Assembly (NCBI GenBank): GCA_021811105.1
Contig: JAJZPM010000014.1
Location: 1 to 62,969, forward strand
Length of the DNA: 62,969 nt
Direction: 5' to 3'
Source: Nitrospirota bacterium
GTDB taxonomy: Bacteria > Nitrospirota > Thermodesulfovibrionia > Thermodesulfovibrionales > UBA6898
Shown here: in pieces, positions 51,077 through 59,259 of the stretch
Layout of the letters: each line of letters opens with the position of its first letter
Position numbering within the stretch: position 1 is the first letter of the stretch
Translations under genes and position numbers: made by a program
Notes under the pieces: generated by a model
Seen by the model: the letters and a program-made list of their open reading frames with translations, nothing else
What the model was told of the DNA's origin: nothing
Database searches by the model: none

Positions 51077-52291
51077 ATGGCACCCATCAAAAGAATCGGA
51101 GTAATTACAAGCGGTGGGGACTGCGGCGGCCTGAACGCCGTGATCAAGGGGGTTGCGCGACAGGCCTTTTCTGAGGGCATCGAGTCGGTTGTCATTCCAA
51201 ACGGATATGCCGGTCTGTATAACCTGGTCGACTTCGACGAGGTCGTTCTGCTCAGTGCCGAGAGGATAAGCAAGATCGAGGCTTCGCTTGCAGGGTCCGA
51301 GGCCGGTCATTCCAGGGTCAAGATAAGCAAGATAGACGACCCGCAAAAGTATGAGCGGATAAAGAAGGGGCTCAAGAAGTTCGGGATAGAGGCCCTGATC
51401 ATAAGCGGCGGCGACGACACCGGCAGCGTTGTGGTAGACCTTTCCGCCCAGGACATACCCTGCGTACACGTCCCCAAGACGATGGACCTGGACCTGCAGC
51501 CCTACAGCGTGGGAGGGGATTCGGCGATCAACAGGATTGCGACTTTCACAAGGGACCTCAAGACCACAGGTATGAGCCATAATCGGGTAGTCGTGATAGA
51601 GGTCTTCGGCCGGTACGTGGGACACACTGCATTCCGGGGAGGCGTCGGCGCAGAGGCCGACTGCATATTGATACCTGAAATCCCCGTGGACTTCGACGTA
51701 GTCTATGAAAATATGAAAAGCACTTACTTCAACAGGATATTGAGGAGCGACGTGAAGGCCGGCACCTATATCATCGTAGTTGCCGAAGGGCTTAAAAACG
51801 CAAGCGGGGAGATGCTCTACGACGAATCGGCAGGGGTAGACGCCTTCGGCCATAAGAAACTCGCCGGGGCCGGCAAATACGTGAGACAGCAACTCGAAAA
51901 GAGGCTGAAGTCCGATCCGGACGTCCCGAAATTCATGAAAGAGACTGGAATGTTAGTCCCCGGCATCTATGTCATACCCGAGGTGAGAGAGGTCACGCCG
52001 GGCCACCTCGTGCGCTCCGGCGGTTCCTATGCATATGACGTGAACTTCGGCTACCGTGCGGGTGCTGCTGCGGTGCTCCTGCTTGTTGCCGGGAAGACCG
52101 GTAATACAGTAGTGGATCTCATAGGGAAGAAGATCGAATACGTCTCCACGGCGGAGGCGATCAAGAGAAGGGAAGTGGACCTCACCGAAATAGCCCTTTT
52201 TGAGGGCCTCGGCATCTGCTTCGGAAGAAAGCCGGAAAAGTTCGCATGCGAATTGTCAGAGGTGAAGGGGCGGATTGCCCGGCGCCTGTAG
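51077..52291 (+). CDS. Phosphofructokinase, PPi-type residues
   Basis: A 404-residue PFKA-family enzyme (AAGGAGGT before the ATG). The phosphate-donor site reads GGDDT, with Asp where ATP-PFKs have Gly, and the catalytic segment reads PKTMDLD, with Lys where ATP-PFKs have Gly. Both changes mark PPi-dependent enzymes, which act reversibly in glycolysis. The residue after the catalytic Asp is Leu rather than the usual Asn (TMDLD against TIDND). It follows the PGK-like gene. An ATP enzyme or another sugar phosphate substrate is not excluded. Confidence 0.85.
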   Translation: MAPIKRIGVITSGGDCGGLNAVIKGVARQAFSEGIESVVIPNGYAGLYNLVDFDEVVLLSAERISKIEASLAGSEAGHSRVKISKIDDPQKYERIKKGLKKFGIEALIISGGDDTGSVVVDLSAQDIPCVHVPKTMDLDLQPYSVGGDSAINRIATFTRDLKTTGMSHNRVVVIEVFGRYVGHTAFRGGVGAEADCILIPEIPVDFDVVYENMKSTYFNRILRSDVKAGTYIIVVAEGLKNASGEMLYDESAGVDAFGHKKLAGAGKYVRQQLEKRLKSDPDVPKFMKETGMLVPGIYVIPEVREVTPGHLVRSGGSYAYDVNFGYRAGAAAVLLLVAGKTGNTVVDLIGKKIEYVSTAEAIKRREVDLTEIALFEGLGICFGRKPEKFACELSEVKGRIARRL

Positions 52292-52324
52292 GAAGAAGTT
52301 CTTACGTACGAAGACACTCGATTA

Positions 52325-52416
52325 GAAAATCCCTCCTAACTCCCTTTGCTAAATCCCGAATGCTTTCGGGACTCTTTGGCAAAGAGGGGGAAGGGGAGAT
52401 TTTTAAATGTATTATC
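52325..52416. repeat. Dispersed intergenic repeat, copy B
   Basis: It starts AAAATCCCTCCTAACTCCCTTTG and ends AAGGGGAGATTTT, with a central CCCGAA...TTCGGG hairpin. It has the same ends as copies A and C and lies between two convergent genes. Confidence 0.7.
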
Positions 52417-52427
52417 TTACCGATACC

Positions 52428-53198
52428 CTATTTCTTGCCGATCAGCGCCTCCAGCGTTTTTGCGTCCCGGTATCCCGAAAGGACCCTGCCGTCCGGGAGG
52501 ATAAGGGCCGGGGTGCCTGAAATACCGAGCTTCTTGCCGAGTTTGATATTGTCGTCGACGACCGAGGTCTTGCATTTGGCTTTTGGGATCGGCTTTTTCT
52601 CGAATGCCGCATCGAGGAGCGCGAGGGATTTCTCGCAGACTATCGCCTTCGCCTTCTCGGCCGCGTCCTTGTGGATCGGCAGGGGGAACATCTTAATATA
52701 GAACGCGATGTCTTTCCTCTCCGCCACGACCTTTTTCATCTCCTGATGGATCTTCGCACAGAACGGGCATTCCGGATCGGTGAAGACGATGATCTTCTTT
52801 TTTGCGTTTCTGTCCCCCATTACGAGCGCGTCGCCGAGAGGTATCTGGGAGACATTGACCCTGTTGAGGCCCTCCTCGCTTTCCCTCGTGAGGTTCTTTT
52901 TTGCCTTGATATCGACGATCTGACCGGAGATCAGATATCTTTTGGTGAAGTCGAGGTAGACCGGCCCTTTTCTTCCGTTTGATTCGATATCGATTTCCCA
53001 CATTGTCTTGAGAGGTGTCATTTTGATGTCGAGCACTTTTGCCGCCGGGGCTATCTGTTTCAGCAGGGCGGCCGCCTCTTCTTTTTTCAGGGTGTGGCAT
53101 TTTGCACAGTTTTCACCCCTGCTGCTGAAGCCGTAGGAGTGTGAAGTGGAGAACAAAAGTAGTACCAATACGGAAACGAGCATACGATAGTTGCGCAT
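52428..53198 (-). CDS. DsbC-like thiol:disulfide protein with a haem c motif
   Basis: A 256-residue exported protein. A signal peptide (about 1-23) is followed by C31-A-K-C34-H35, a haem c attachment motif, then a DsbC dimerisation-like region (about 45-115) and a thioredoxin fold with active site C144-P-F-C147 and cis-proline T229-P230. DsbC isomerises wrong disulfides and can reduce apocytochromes before haem attachment. The CxxCH motif would make this a haem-bearing redox protein. It has two more cysteines (C188, C209). Convergent with the phosphofructokinase. Confidence 0.85.
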   Translation of the reverse strand: MRNYRMLVSVLVLLLFSTSHSYGFSSRGENCAKCHTLKKEEAAALLKQIAPAAKVLDIKMTPLKTMWEIDIESNGRKGPVYLDFTKRYLISGQIVDIKAKKNLTRESEEGLNRVNVSQIPLGDALVMGDRNAKKKIIVFTDPECPFCAKIHQEMKKVVAERKDIAFYIKMFPLPIHKDAAEKAKAIVCEKSLALLDAAFEKKPIPKAKCKTSVVDDNIKLGKKLGISGTPALILPDGRVLSGYRDAKTLEALIGKK

Positions 53199-53246
53199 TA
53201 AAACATACCTCCAGGAATAATTCTGTGAATAATAAAAGACTTTCGG

Positions 53247-53954
53247 CTATCTGACATTCAGAAAGGGCTTTACGTCCCTCTGAAAATCGAGGGCCGAAAA
53301 GTAGTGCCCTATCGCGGTCCTGTACTCGCCTATCGATTTCATCGCCGCGGCCGCCAGGGTAAACCGCTGTTCCAGTCCGATCATCCCCCTGTTCGCCTTC
53401 AGCGAAGCGATAAAATCACCGTACTGCGCCGTGGAAGTGAGGACGGCGATGCTGTGCCAGTTCTTTGCCGCGGCCATCGTCATCGCAGGGCCTCCTATGT
53501 CGATATTCACCCTTGCCGTCTCCGATGTTGTTCCCTCTTTCGCGATCACTGAGGTGAAGGGATAGAGGTTGCCGACAAATATGTCGAAGTACACTCCCGG
53601 ACTACCGCCCATTGAAGCGAGCGTCTTGTAGAGATATTCCTCATGTGCCGGGTTCCCTCTTTCCGCGAGCAGACCGGCGTGTATCTTCGGGTGGAGCGTT
53701 TTTACGAGTCCCCCCTCCATTTCCGGAGCGCCGGTGAAGTCCTCGACAGATGTGTAGTTTTTTGCCGCGTTCGGGCCGAGTATTTCTGCGATCTTCTTTC
53801 CGGTCCCCCCGGTCGAGTAGAACTTCACGCCGGGATTGAGATCGAGTATGCCCTTTACGAGGACGTCGAGCCCGTTCTTATCGAAGACACTCACCAGCAC
53901 ATGGGAGGGCTTTATCAGGTCCACCACCTGGTAGATATTCTCTCTGATGCTCAT
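53247..53954 (-). CDS. Stand-alone IMP cyclohydrolase domain (PurH N-terminal)
   Basis: A 235-residue protein that matches only the MGS-like IMP cyclohydrolase half of PurH (STGGTGKKI, VKTLHPKIHAGLLAER, FVGNLYPF, NIDIGGPAM). The AICAR transformylase half, normally fused behind it, is absent. It should close FAICAR to IMP, the last step of purine synthesis. The ATG at 53954 is preceded by GAGGGGGAA. The missing half may be encoded elsewhere, or a PurP-type enzyme may replace it. Confidence 0.88.
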   Translation of the reverse strand: MSIRENIYQVVDLIKPSHVLVSVFDKNGLDVLVKGILDLNPGVKFYSTGGTGKKIAEILGPNAAKNYTSVEDFTGAPEMEGGLVKTLHPKIHAGLLAERGNPAHEEYLYKTLASMGGSPGVYFDIFVGNLYPFTSVIAKEGTTSETARVNIDIGGPAMTMAAAKNWHSIAVLTSTAQYGDFIASLKANRGMIGLEQRFTLAAAAMKSIGEYRTAIGHYFSALDFQRDVKPFLNVR

Positions 53955-54012
53955 CAATTCCCCCTCTTTTCCATTATTTGCCGCCGTTTATATTAAAACA
54001 CCCCGATTGGAT

Positions 54013-54621
54013 TTATCCATCCCGTGCGAGACCATCTACGACCATCTCGGCCACGGTCTTTTTATAGCGGCCACCGAAGCCGGTCAACCTCCTCAATTCG
54101 ATTTCGATGGCGGCCATTCCGTAATAAAATCCGGTCCTGTCCAGTTCCGGTGCGGTCAGCTTATCTACGGGTTCTTCTGCAAATCTATGGCAGCCCGGAC
54201 CGGCCTGCACGATCCCCTGCTTTCTCACAATATGCGGAATGCCGTGAAGCCTGCAGATCATCGGACGGTATGCGTAGACCGCGCAGAGTCCTCCGGAACA
54301 GAGCGGACACATGGCACGGCCCCCGGTGCGCTGCAGGTCCTGCAGGCGGTGCAGACGAACAGTCTCCCTGGCTTTATCAAGCATTTTTGCGGCGGTCTCC
54401 CGGTCGAGCTTGCGCAGGCCATCAAGGAGAAAGAAATGCTCTGCGAGAGTATAATGATAAAACCGCTCCTCGCAGCAACTCTCGGAACACCCGCGGCATT
54501 CGAAACCGGCGCGTTCGGCGGCACGCGCGTATGCCTCATCCATCGAAGCGTAGAGGCTCCTGATTTTTTCTATGAACGGGAGGAGGGTCGTGTCTCGAAG
54601 GTCAGGCAGCTGAGGGGCCAA
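54013..54621 (-). CDS. YkgJ-family cysteine-cluster protein (first)
   Basis: A 202-residue protein with the YkgJ-like cysteine pattern: CRGCSESCC (about 42-50), CPLCSGGLCAVYAYRPMICRLHG (about 105-127) and a later CHRF. The family is thought to bind iron or zinc; the function is unknown. It starts at TTG, 2 bases after the stop of the dual-CxxC gene, so the two are one operon. A similar but distinct protein is encoded at 55767-56288. Confidence 0.82.
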   Translation of the reverse strand: MAPQLPDLRDTTLLPFIEKIRSLYASMDEAYARAAERAGFECRGCSESCCEERFYHYTLAEHFFLLDGLRKLDRETAAKMLDKARETVRLHRLQDLQRTGGRAMCPLCSGGLCAVYAYRPMICRLHGIPHIVRKQGIVQAGPGCHRFAEEPVDKLTAPELDRTGFYYGMAAIEIELRRLTGFGGRYKKTVAEMVVDGLARDG

Positions 54622-54623
54622 AC

Positions 54624-54818
54624 TCAGACCCTGTTACATGAGCGGTTCGATATCTTTTCCCAGGTCTTTTCGTCGATCTCCTCGATATATTCGGCCACAC
54701 CGAATCTTCTGCCGCATTCCATGCAGCGCAGAGAGACGCTTCGTCAGCCGAAGGAGAGGTGCAGCGCACCCTCGCAGTGGCGGCACTTCAGACCGAGTCC
54801 ATTGTCCTGGTCAGACAT
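54624..54818 (-). CDS. Dual-CxxC small protein with in-frame TGA, probable selenoprotein
   Basis: On the minus strand, ATG at 54818 opens 64 codons that include one TGA (codon 25, 54744-54746) and end at TGA 54624-54626. Read through, the product has two CxxC knuckles flanking the TGA (CRHC at 12-15, CMEC at 32-35). The frame stays protein-like on both sides, with a charged C-terminal helix (YIEEIDEKTWEKI). A hairpin with a GGA loop begins 23 bases after the TGA, in the range of bacterial SECIS elements. It fits a family I recall as a dual CXXC motif small (seleno)protein. A nonsense mutation is the alternative. Confidence 0.6.
54696..54746 (-). promoter_or_regulatory. Candidate bacterial SECIS element
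   Basis: It spans from the in-frame TGA (54744-54746) through a 7-bp stem, read on the minus strand as GCTGCAT-GGA-ATGCGGC with one G-U, reached 23 bases after the TGA. The apical loop starts with G, as SelB recognition needs. Confidence 0.45.
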
Positions 54819-54824
54819 GCCGTT

Positions 54825-54853
54825 ATTTTAGCGCATTTGCATCGCTTTTGTGA
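54825..54853 (-). promoter_or_regulatory. Promoter of the dual-CxxC gene, leaderless type
   Basis: On the minus strand TTCACA lies 18 bases before TAAAAT, which ends 6 bases before the ATG. No ribosome site is seen. Confidence 0.4.
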
Positions 54854-54924
54854 ACAGGGGCGGACAGGCATCCAGTTGCAGTATAATTAGTGCTATGGCG
54901 TTCGCAGAGGATATAGAAGCATAT

Positions 54925-55045
54925 CTCACAAAATCCCTCCTGACCTCCCTTTGCCCCGCACTCAGGCGGGTTCGCCGAGGAGAAAAAGGGAGGAAGTGTT
55001 CCCCTCTTTAGCAAAGAGGGGAAAGGGGAGATTTTATGATTTGTT
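54925..55045. repeat. Dispersed intergenic repeat, copy C
   Basis: It has the AAAATCCCTCCTGACC start and the GGGGAGATTTTATG end shared with the other copies, with the 27-base core at 54956-54982 in inverse orientation to copy A, and a CCCCTCTTT/AAAGAGGGG hairpin. Confidence 0.75.
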
Positions 55046-55094
55046 ATCACACCTATGTACGTATAAGTGACTAGATTCAGAAAGGGCATAAGAT

Positions 55095-55736
55095 ATGCGC
55101 ATCGAAAATATCGTAGTCGGTCAGCTGGACGTGAACTGTTATATCGTTGCAGGAGAATCTTCGTCCGATGCGGTCGTCATCGATCCGGGGGATGAGTTTG
55201 AAAGGATTGCCGGTCTGCTCGACGGCAAGGGGCTGAGGCCCGGATATATTGTATTCACACATGCCCATTACGACCACGTCTGTGCAGCAGGGGAACTGAT
55301 AGCCAGGTACGGTGCGCATATCGTGATGCACGAGGACGAAAGGGACACTTACAGGATGACGAAGGAGCTCTGCATGTCCTGGGGCTTCGGCGAAGAGGAT
55401 TTCCCTCCTGCCGGCATGGCTGTGAAAGACGGCGGCGAGATCGGTCTTGGCAGTCTCGTCTTCAGGGTTATCCATACTCCGGGCCATACGCCGGGCAGTA
55501 TCTGCCTTTACGCGGAAAAGGCCCTTTTCACGGGGGACACGCTTTTTAAAGGATCAGTCGGAAGGACCGACCTCCCGGGAGGGAGCACGGATATGCTGAT
55601 GGCATCTCTCAGGAAGATCTCGTCGCTGCCGCCGGAAACGAGGGTCTTTAGCGGCCATGGCGAAGAAACAACCATCGGCGAAGAGTTGAAGAACAATCCG
55701 TTCCTGGGAGGCAGAAGGTTAAGGATGTTCCCATGA
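55095..55736 (+). CDS. Metallo-beta-lactamase-fold hydrolase (glyoxalase II-like)
   Basis: A 213-residue cytosolic hydrolase with the zinc motif HAHYDH (about 56-61), a further metal His in IHTPGHTPGSICLY, the bridging Asp in LFTGDTLF, and the closing His in FSGHGEETTIGEE. The length and layout match short glyoxalase II-like thioesterases. It precedes the second YkgJ-like gene by 30 bases. Persulfide dioxygenase is a less likely alternative. Confidence 0.88.
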   Translation: MRIENIVVGQLDVNCYIVAGESSSDAVVIDPGDEFERIAGLLDGKGLRPGYIVFTHAHYDHVCAAGELIARYGAHIVMHEDERDTYRMTKELCMSWGFGEEDFPPAGMAVKDGGEIGLGSLVFRVIHTPGHTPGSICLYAEKALFTGDTLFKGSVGRTDLPGGSTDMLMASLRKISSLPPETRVFSGHGEETTIGEELKNNPFLGGRRLRMFP

Positions 55737-55766
55737 GCCGTATAGCCCGGATCTTTTTTGGGAAAG

Positions 55767-56288
55767 ATGGATTTTCATAAACGACATGTCATCCTTGAAA
55801 GCATCGGGCATCAGGTGGAGCAGGCGCTCCTCGCCTCCGGCAGTGAAATGGCCGGATTGAGAGAACTCGCCAAGGAGGCTGCCGATGCGGTCGAGACGCT
55901 GAGTCCCTTCATAGAACAACATACGTCGGCCGTCTGTCCGGACTGTATGCGGGTTTGTTGCGTGAACCGGCATTCTTACCATGATCAGGGTGACATCGTC
56001 AATCTTTACTCGCTGGGGGAAAGACCGCCTGACTACAGGAAAGACATCCTGGACACCGAGCCCTGCCAGTTCCTCGGGGAACAGGGCTGCAGACTGAGGC
56101 GCTCCCTGAGACCGCACCGCTGCAACTGGTTTTTCTGTGCGCCCCTTCTCGATCGTATCCAATCCCTTCCGGCCCGTGAGTACCGGGCATTTATCGCAGG
56201 GCTGGAGGAGATTAACCGGAAAAGGGAACGCCTCATTACCGCATTCAGAGACATTATGCGCAAAGGCCCTGCGATCCCGGGCGTCTGA
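55767..56288 (+). CDS. YkgJ-like cysteine-cluster protein (second)
   Basis: About 173 residues from ATG 55767 (a TTG three codons upstream is possible). Cysteines are grouped as CPDCMRVCC (about 57-65) and CQFLGEQGCRLRRSLRPHRCNWFFC (about 99-123), the pattern of YkgJ-type metal-binding proteins. Helical arms flank the cysteine region. It is not a close copy of the first YkgJ-like protein. Co-transcription with the hydrolase is likely. Confidence 0.75.
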   Translation: MDFHKRHVILESIGHQVEQALLASGSEMAGLRELAKEAADAVETLSPFIEQHTSAVCPDCMRVCCVNRHSYHDQGDIVNLYSLGERPPDYRKDILDTEPCQFLGEQGCRLRRSLRPHRCNWFFCAPLLDRIQSLPAREYRAFIAGLEEINRKRERLITAFRDIMRKGPAIPGV

Positions 56289-56398
56289 AGGGCGCCTCAG
56301 ATGAAATTTTTTTCACATAAGAATATTTGACGGACAAATTTGCTATACTTTGATGCGTACATGGTGCGACGGTAATTAACTTCCACCGGAGGTGGGTA

Positions 56399-57235
56399 AT
56401 GAAAGATATTGTCATCATCGCTTTCGTATTCAGCATCTTTTTTGTGACGCTGCCGGCTGTGGCCGAAGCGGACACCGCGGGAGTTGTTAAGATAGACGAC
56501 TCCGTCGAGGTGCTGCAACAGATCATGTCGATCCCGGAGAAAGGAATTCCGCCTGCGCTTCTGAGCAACGCAAGCGGCATAGCGATCATCCCGGGTGTGA
56601 TCAAGGCCGGTTTTATCCTCGGCGGCCGCTACGGCAGGGGGATCCTCGTAATCCGCGAGAAAGACGGCAGCTGGTCAAACCCCGTCTTCATCTCGGTCAC
56701 CGGCGGGAGCATCGGGTGGCAGGTCGGTATCGAGTCGATCGACATAGTCCTGGTCTTCAAGAGCAGCAGGAGTGTAGAGGGGATACTGAAGGGCAAATTT
56801 ACGCTCGGCGCGGACGCAAGTATCGCTGCCGGACCGGTCGGCAGGCAGGCATCCGCATCGACCGATATACTCTTGAAGTCCGAGATATACTCGTATTCGA
56901 GGAGCAGGGGGCTCTTTGCCGGCCTTGCACTGGAGGGTGCCTCGCTCCAGATCAACTACGATGCGGACGAGGCATTTTACGGGAAGGAGCATGCCCTCCC
57001 TAGCGACATTGTCGGAAACAAGACACTCAGCGTGCCTCCTGTGGTGGATAGACTGAAAAAGTTGCTGGACGAGTATGCGTCCGGAAGTGCGTCACAACCT
57101 GAAAAGGCCGGGAAGCTCGAAAAGTCTTCGGAGCAGGAAGGCACGGAAAAATCAGTGAGTCCGGCGGAGCCGGAGAAGAGCGGAAAGACGGAAGATCAGG
57201 AAAGACCGCTGAAGATGGAGGAACCTAAGGAATGA
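56399..57235 (+). CDS. SYLF-domain (Ysc84-like) exported lipid-binding protein
   Basis: A 278-residue protein with a signal peptide (about 1-24) and a SYLF domain (about 35-225): GIAIIPGVIKAGFILGGRYGRGILVIR, IGWQVGIESIDIVLVFKS and FTLGADASIAAGPVGR are diagnostic. SYLF domains bind phosphoinositides in eukaryotes; bacterial forms are periplasmic and of unclear role. The last 50 residues are a Lys/Glu/Pro/Ser-rich disordered tail. AGGTGG lies before the ATG. Confidence 0.9.
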   Translation: MKDIVIIAFVFSIFFVTLPAVAEADTAGVVKIDDSVEVLQQIMSIPEKGIPPALLSNASGIAIIPGVIKAGFILGGRYGRGILVIREKDGSWSNPVFISVTGGSIGWQVGIESIDIVLVFKSSRSVEGILKGKFTLGADASIAAGPVGRQASASTDILLKSEIYSYSRSRGLFAGLALEGASLQINYDADEAFYGKEHALPSDIVGNKTLSVPPVVDRLKKLLDEYASGSASQPEKAGKLEKSSEQEGTEKSVSPAEPEKSGKTEDQERPLKMEEPKE

Positions 57236-57254
57236 ATGAAGTGATTCGTCTCCG

Positions 57255-58298
57255 CTAATCAACCCGCTGGCCGGAAGATGCAGGCCCGCCGAACGAGGTG
57301 GGATGGCTCATTTTACCGGCCGCGGGAATGAGCCGCTGATATTCCCGGTAATTCAGGTCAGAATTCCATTTTCCTGCCAGCATGCCCGCGCCGATTATCA
57401 GATAGAAGACCACGATGAGGAGCAGGGGATATAGATACGGACTGAACACTTTTCGCTTCGAGAAGGAACCGACGGTGACATCAAGTGCTCCTTTGGCCCG
57501 GCAGCGGCTGACGCAGGTGAGACAGCCGAAACATTCGGCAGATGTCACTGCGCCCTGTTTCTCGACGTCGATCAGCGCGGGACAATGTCTCGAACAGGCA
57601 TGGCAGTGGCTGCAGTTGTTTTCGATGCGTCTTACCTTGACCGGGCTCAGGCGGCTGAGGAGGCCGAGAAGCGCGCCGTATGGACAGAGGTAGCGGCACC
57701 AGAAGTTCTTGTAGACTAGGGAGAGCCCTCCCGCAGCGATCAAAAACCAGAATGTGAAGTCCGACATCTCCGTGAAAAACTGCATCGTCTTGACGTCCGC
57801 CACCTTGAAATAGTCGGAGCGCAGAAAGGCGGCGGTCGCTTCCCGCGACATCATGGCCCCGATGAACACCAGAAAGAACGCCATCAGGATGTACTTGATA
57901 GACCGTATTGCAATGTCCGCATACTTCCAGATCCTGAAATTCCCCGGGAAGACCTTCTCCCCCGCCATCCAGAAGTACTGCGAGACCGTGCCTACCGGGC
58001 ATATCCATCCGCAGAAGCCTTTTTTAAGCAGGAGAGAGACTGCGATGATAGCGACGAACATGACGAACGCGGCCGGGTGGCCCGGGTCAATACTCCCGGT
58101 GGAGAGGAAATGTTTGAAAGAGATGAGGCCGGCGATCGGGAGGAACGCGTCGACCGAAGGCGGTCTCTGCACAAAAGGGTTCCCGGGGCTTTCGAAATGC
58201 AGGACGAAATGATAGAACTGATAGCCGGCAATCAGCGTGAGCATGAGGAACGCCGCCTGCACCGCATAGCGAAGATATCTGAGAGAAGTCCTGTTCAT
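57255..58298 (-). CDS. NapH/RdxA-type membrane polyferredoxin
   Basis: A 347-residue membrane protein with five or six hydrophobic helices and cysteine motifs FCGWICPVG and WCRYLCPYG in its cytoplasmic turns, followed by two 4Fe-4S ferredoxin clusters (CSHCHACSRHCP and CFGCLTCVSRC). It belongs to the NapH/CcoG/NosR-like group that passes electrons across or along the membrane, usually from quinol to periplasmic partners. No nap, cco or nos genes are nearby, so the partner is unknown. Confidence 0.85.
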   Translation of the reverse strand: MNRTSLRYLRYAVQAAFLMLTLIAGYQFYHFVLHFESPGNPFVQRPPSVDAFLPIAGLISFKHFLSTGSIDPGHPAAFVMFVAIIAVSLLLKKGFCGWICPVGTVSQYFWMAGEKVFPGNFRIWKYADIAIRSIKYILMAFFLVFIGAMMSREATAAFLRSDYFKVADVKTMQFFTEMSDFTFWFLIAAGGLSLVYKNFWCRYLCPYGALLGLLSRLSPVKVRRIENNCSHCHACSRHCPALIDVEKQGAVTSAECFGCLTCVSRCRAKGALDVTVGSFSKRKVFSPYLYPLLLIVVFYLIIGAGMLAGKWNSDLNYREYQRLIPAAGKMSHPTSFGGPASSGQRVD

Positions 58299-58499
58299 GT
58301 AAGTCGGTTTCCTTGCAACATCTTAGGGGCCGATGCCCTCTTTTGGATATGTTTTATATCGACTGTATAGTTTATCTTAACTCTCCGCTATGCCGGATAG
58401 GTATGATATGCGTCATGGTCGGCCAGTCTTCTTGCTATTTCACCGTTGTTCTGTTACCTTCAAAAAAGGCATGTAAAACTAACGACAAAAAAGGATGAA

Positions 58500-59207
58500 A
58501 TGAAAGCAATCACAGGCAGATGGACGGAAAAGGAGCTTGACGACCTCATATTGGAATCGGCCAGGATTGTAGATATCGGTGAAAGGATAGCTTTCCTCTC
58601 CAGCCTGTTGCTCGGAACAGGATATAAAGAATCGACTCTTGAGGGAAGCACTGAAAGACCTGAGGAACTCGTGATCAACCTCGCGGCAGTGGACTGTTTC
58701 ACCTTCATCGATTACGTTGAGGCGATGAGGCTGTCCCGGTCGTTTACCGGTTTTATCGAAAAACTGAAAAAAGTAAGATACCGGAATGCTCGTGTTTCGT
58801 TCGAAGACAGGAACCATTTCTTCACCGACTGGCGGGACTCCAACGGTGACTTTGTCGAGGACATGACCGGGAAGGCCGGGGGGGGACATGCCGTAAGGGT
58901 GGAAAAGATGCTGAATGAGAAAGAGGACGGCGGCAACTGGGTCCCCGGAATCGCGGTCGTGAGAAGAGAGATCGATTATATCCCTTCGCTCCTGTCTGAA
59001 GATGTTCTCGCAAGGCTCATGACGGGAGATTATGCCGGCGTGTATTCGGAAGCGGCCGGGCTGGATGTCTCTCATGTCGGCATCGTGGTGCGAGACAACG
59101 ATCTCACTTTCCGGCACGCCTCATCTAAGCATAGGAAGGTTATGGATGAAGATTTGAGGGAATATTTCTCGAGCAGGCCCGGAGCAGTAGTACTTCGCCC
59201 GAAATGA
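58500..59207 (+). CDS. DUF1460 protein (N-acetylmuramoyl-L-alanine amidase-like)
   Basis: A 235-residue protein of the DUF1460 family (NlpC/P60-like fold). The conserved block AAVDCFTFIDYVEAMR near residue 63 supplies the catalytic Cys and SHVGIVVRDND near 195 supplies the His. Family members cleave cell-wall amide bonds. No clear signal peptide is visible, so the site of action is unsettled. The start at 58500 is preceded by AAAGGATG. The AmpG gene follows about 50 bases later, which fits peptidoglycan turnover. Confidence 0.82.
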   Translation: MKAITGRWTEKELDDLILESARIVDIGERIAFLSSLLLGTGYKESTLEGSTERPEELVINLAAVDCFTFIDYVEAMRLSRSFTGFIEKLKKVRYRNARVSFEDRNHFFTDWRDSNGDFVEDMTGKAGGGHAVRVEKMLNEKEDGGNWVPGIAVVRREIDYIPSLLSEDVLARLMTGDYAGVYSEAAGLDVSHVGIVVRDNDLTFRHASSKHRKVMDEDLREYFSSRPGAVVLRPK

Positions 59208-59259
59208 CAGGGGGGATGTGCTATAGTTAACCGTGTTATTCAAGAGGAAAGGGCCCGGC

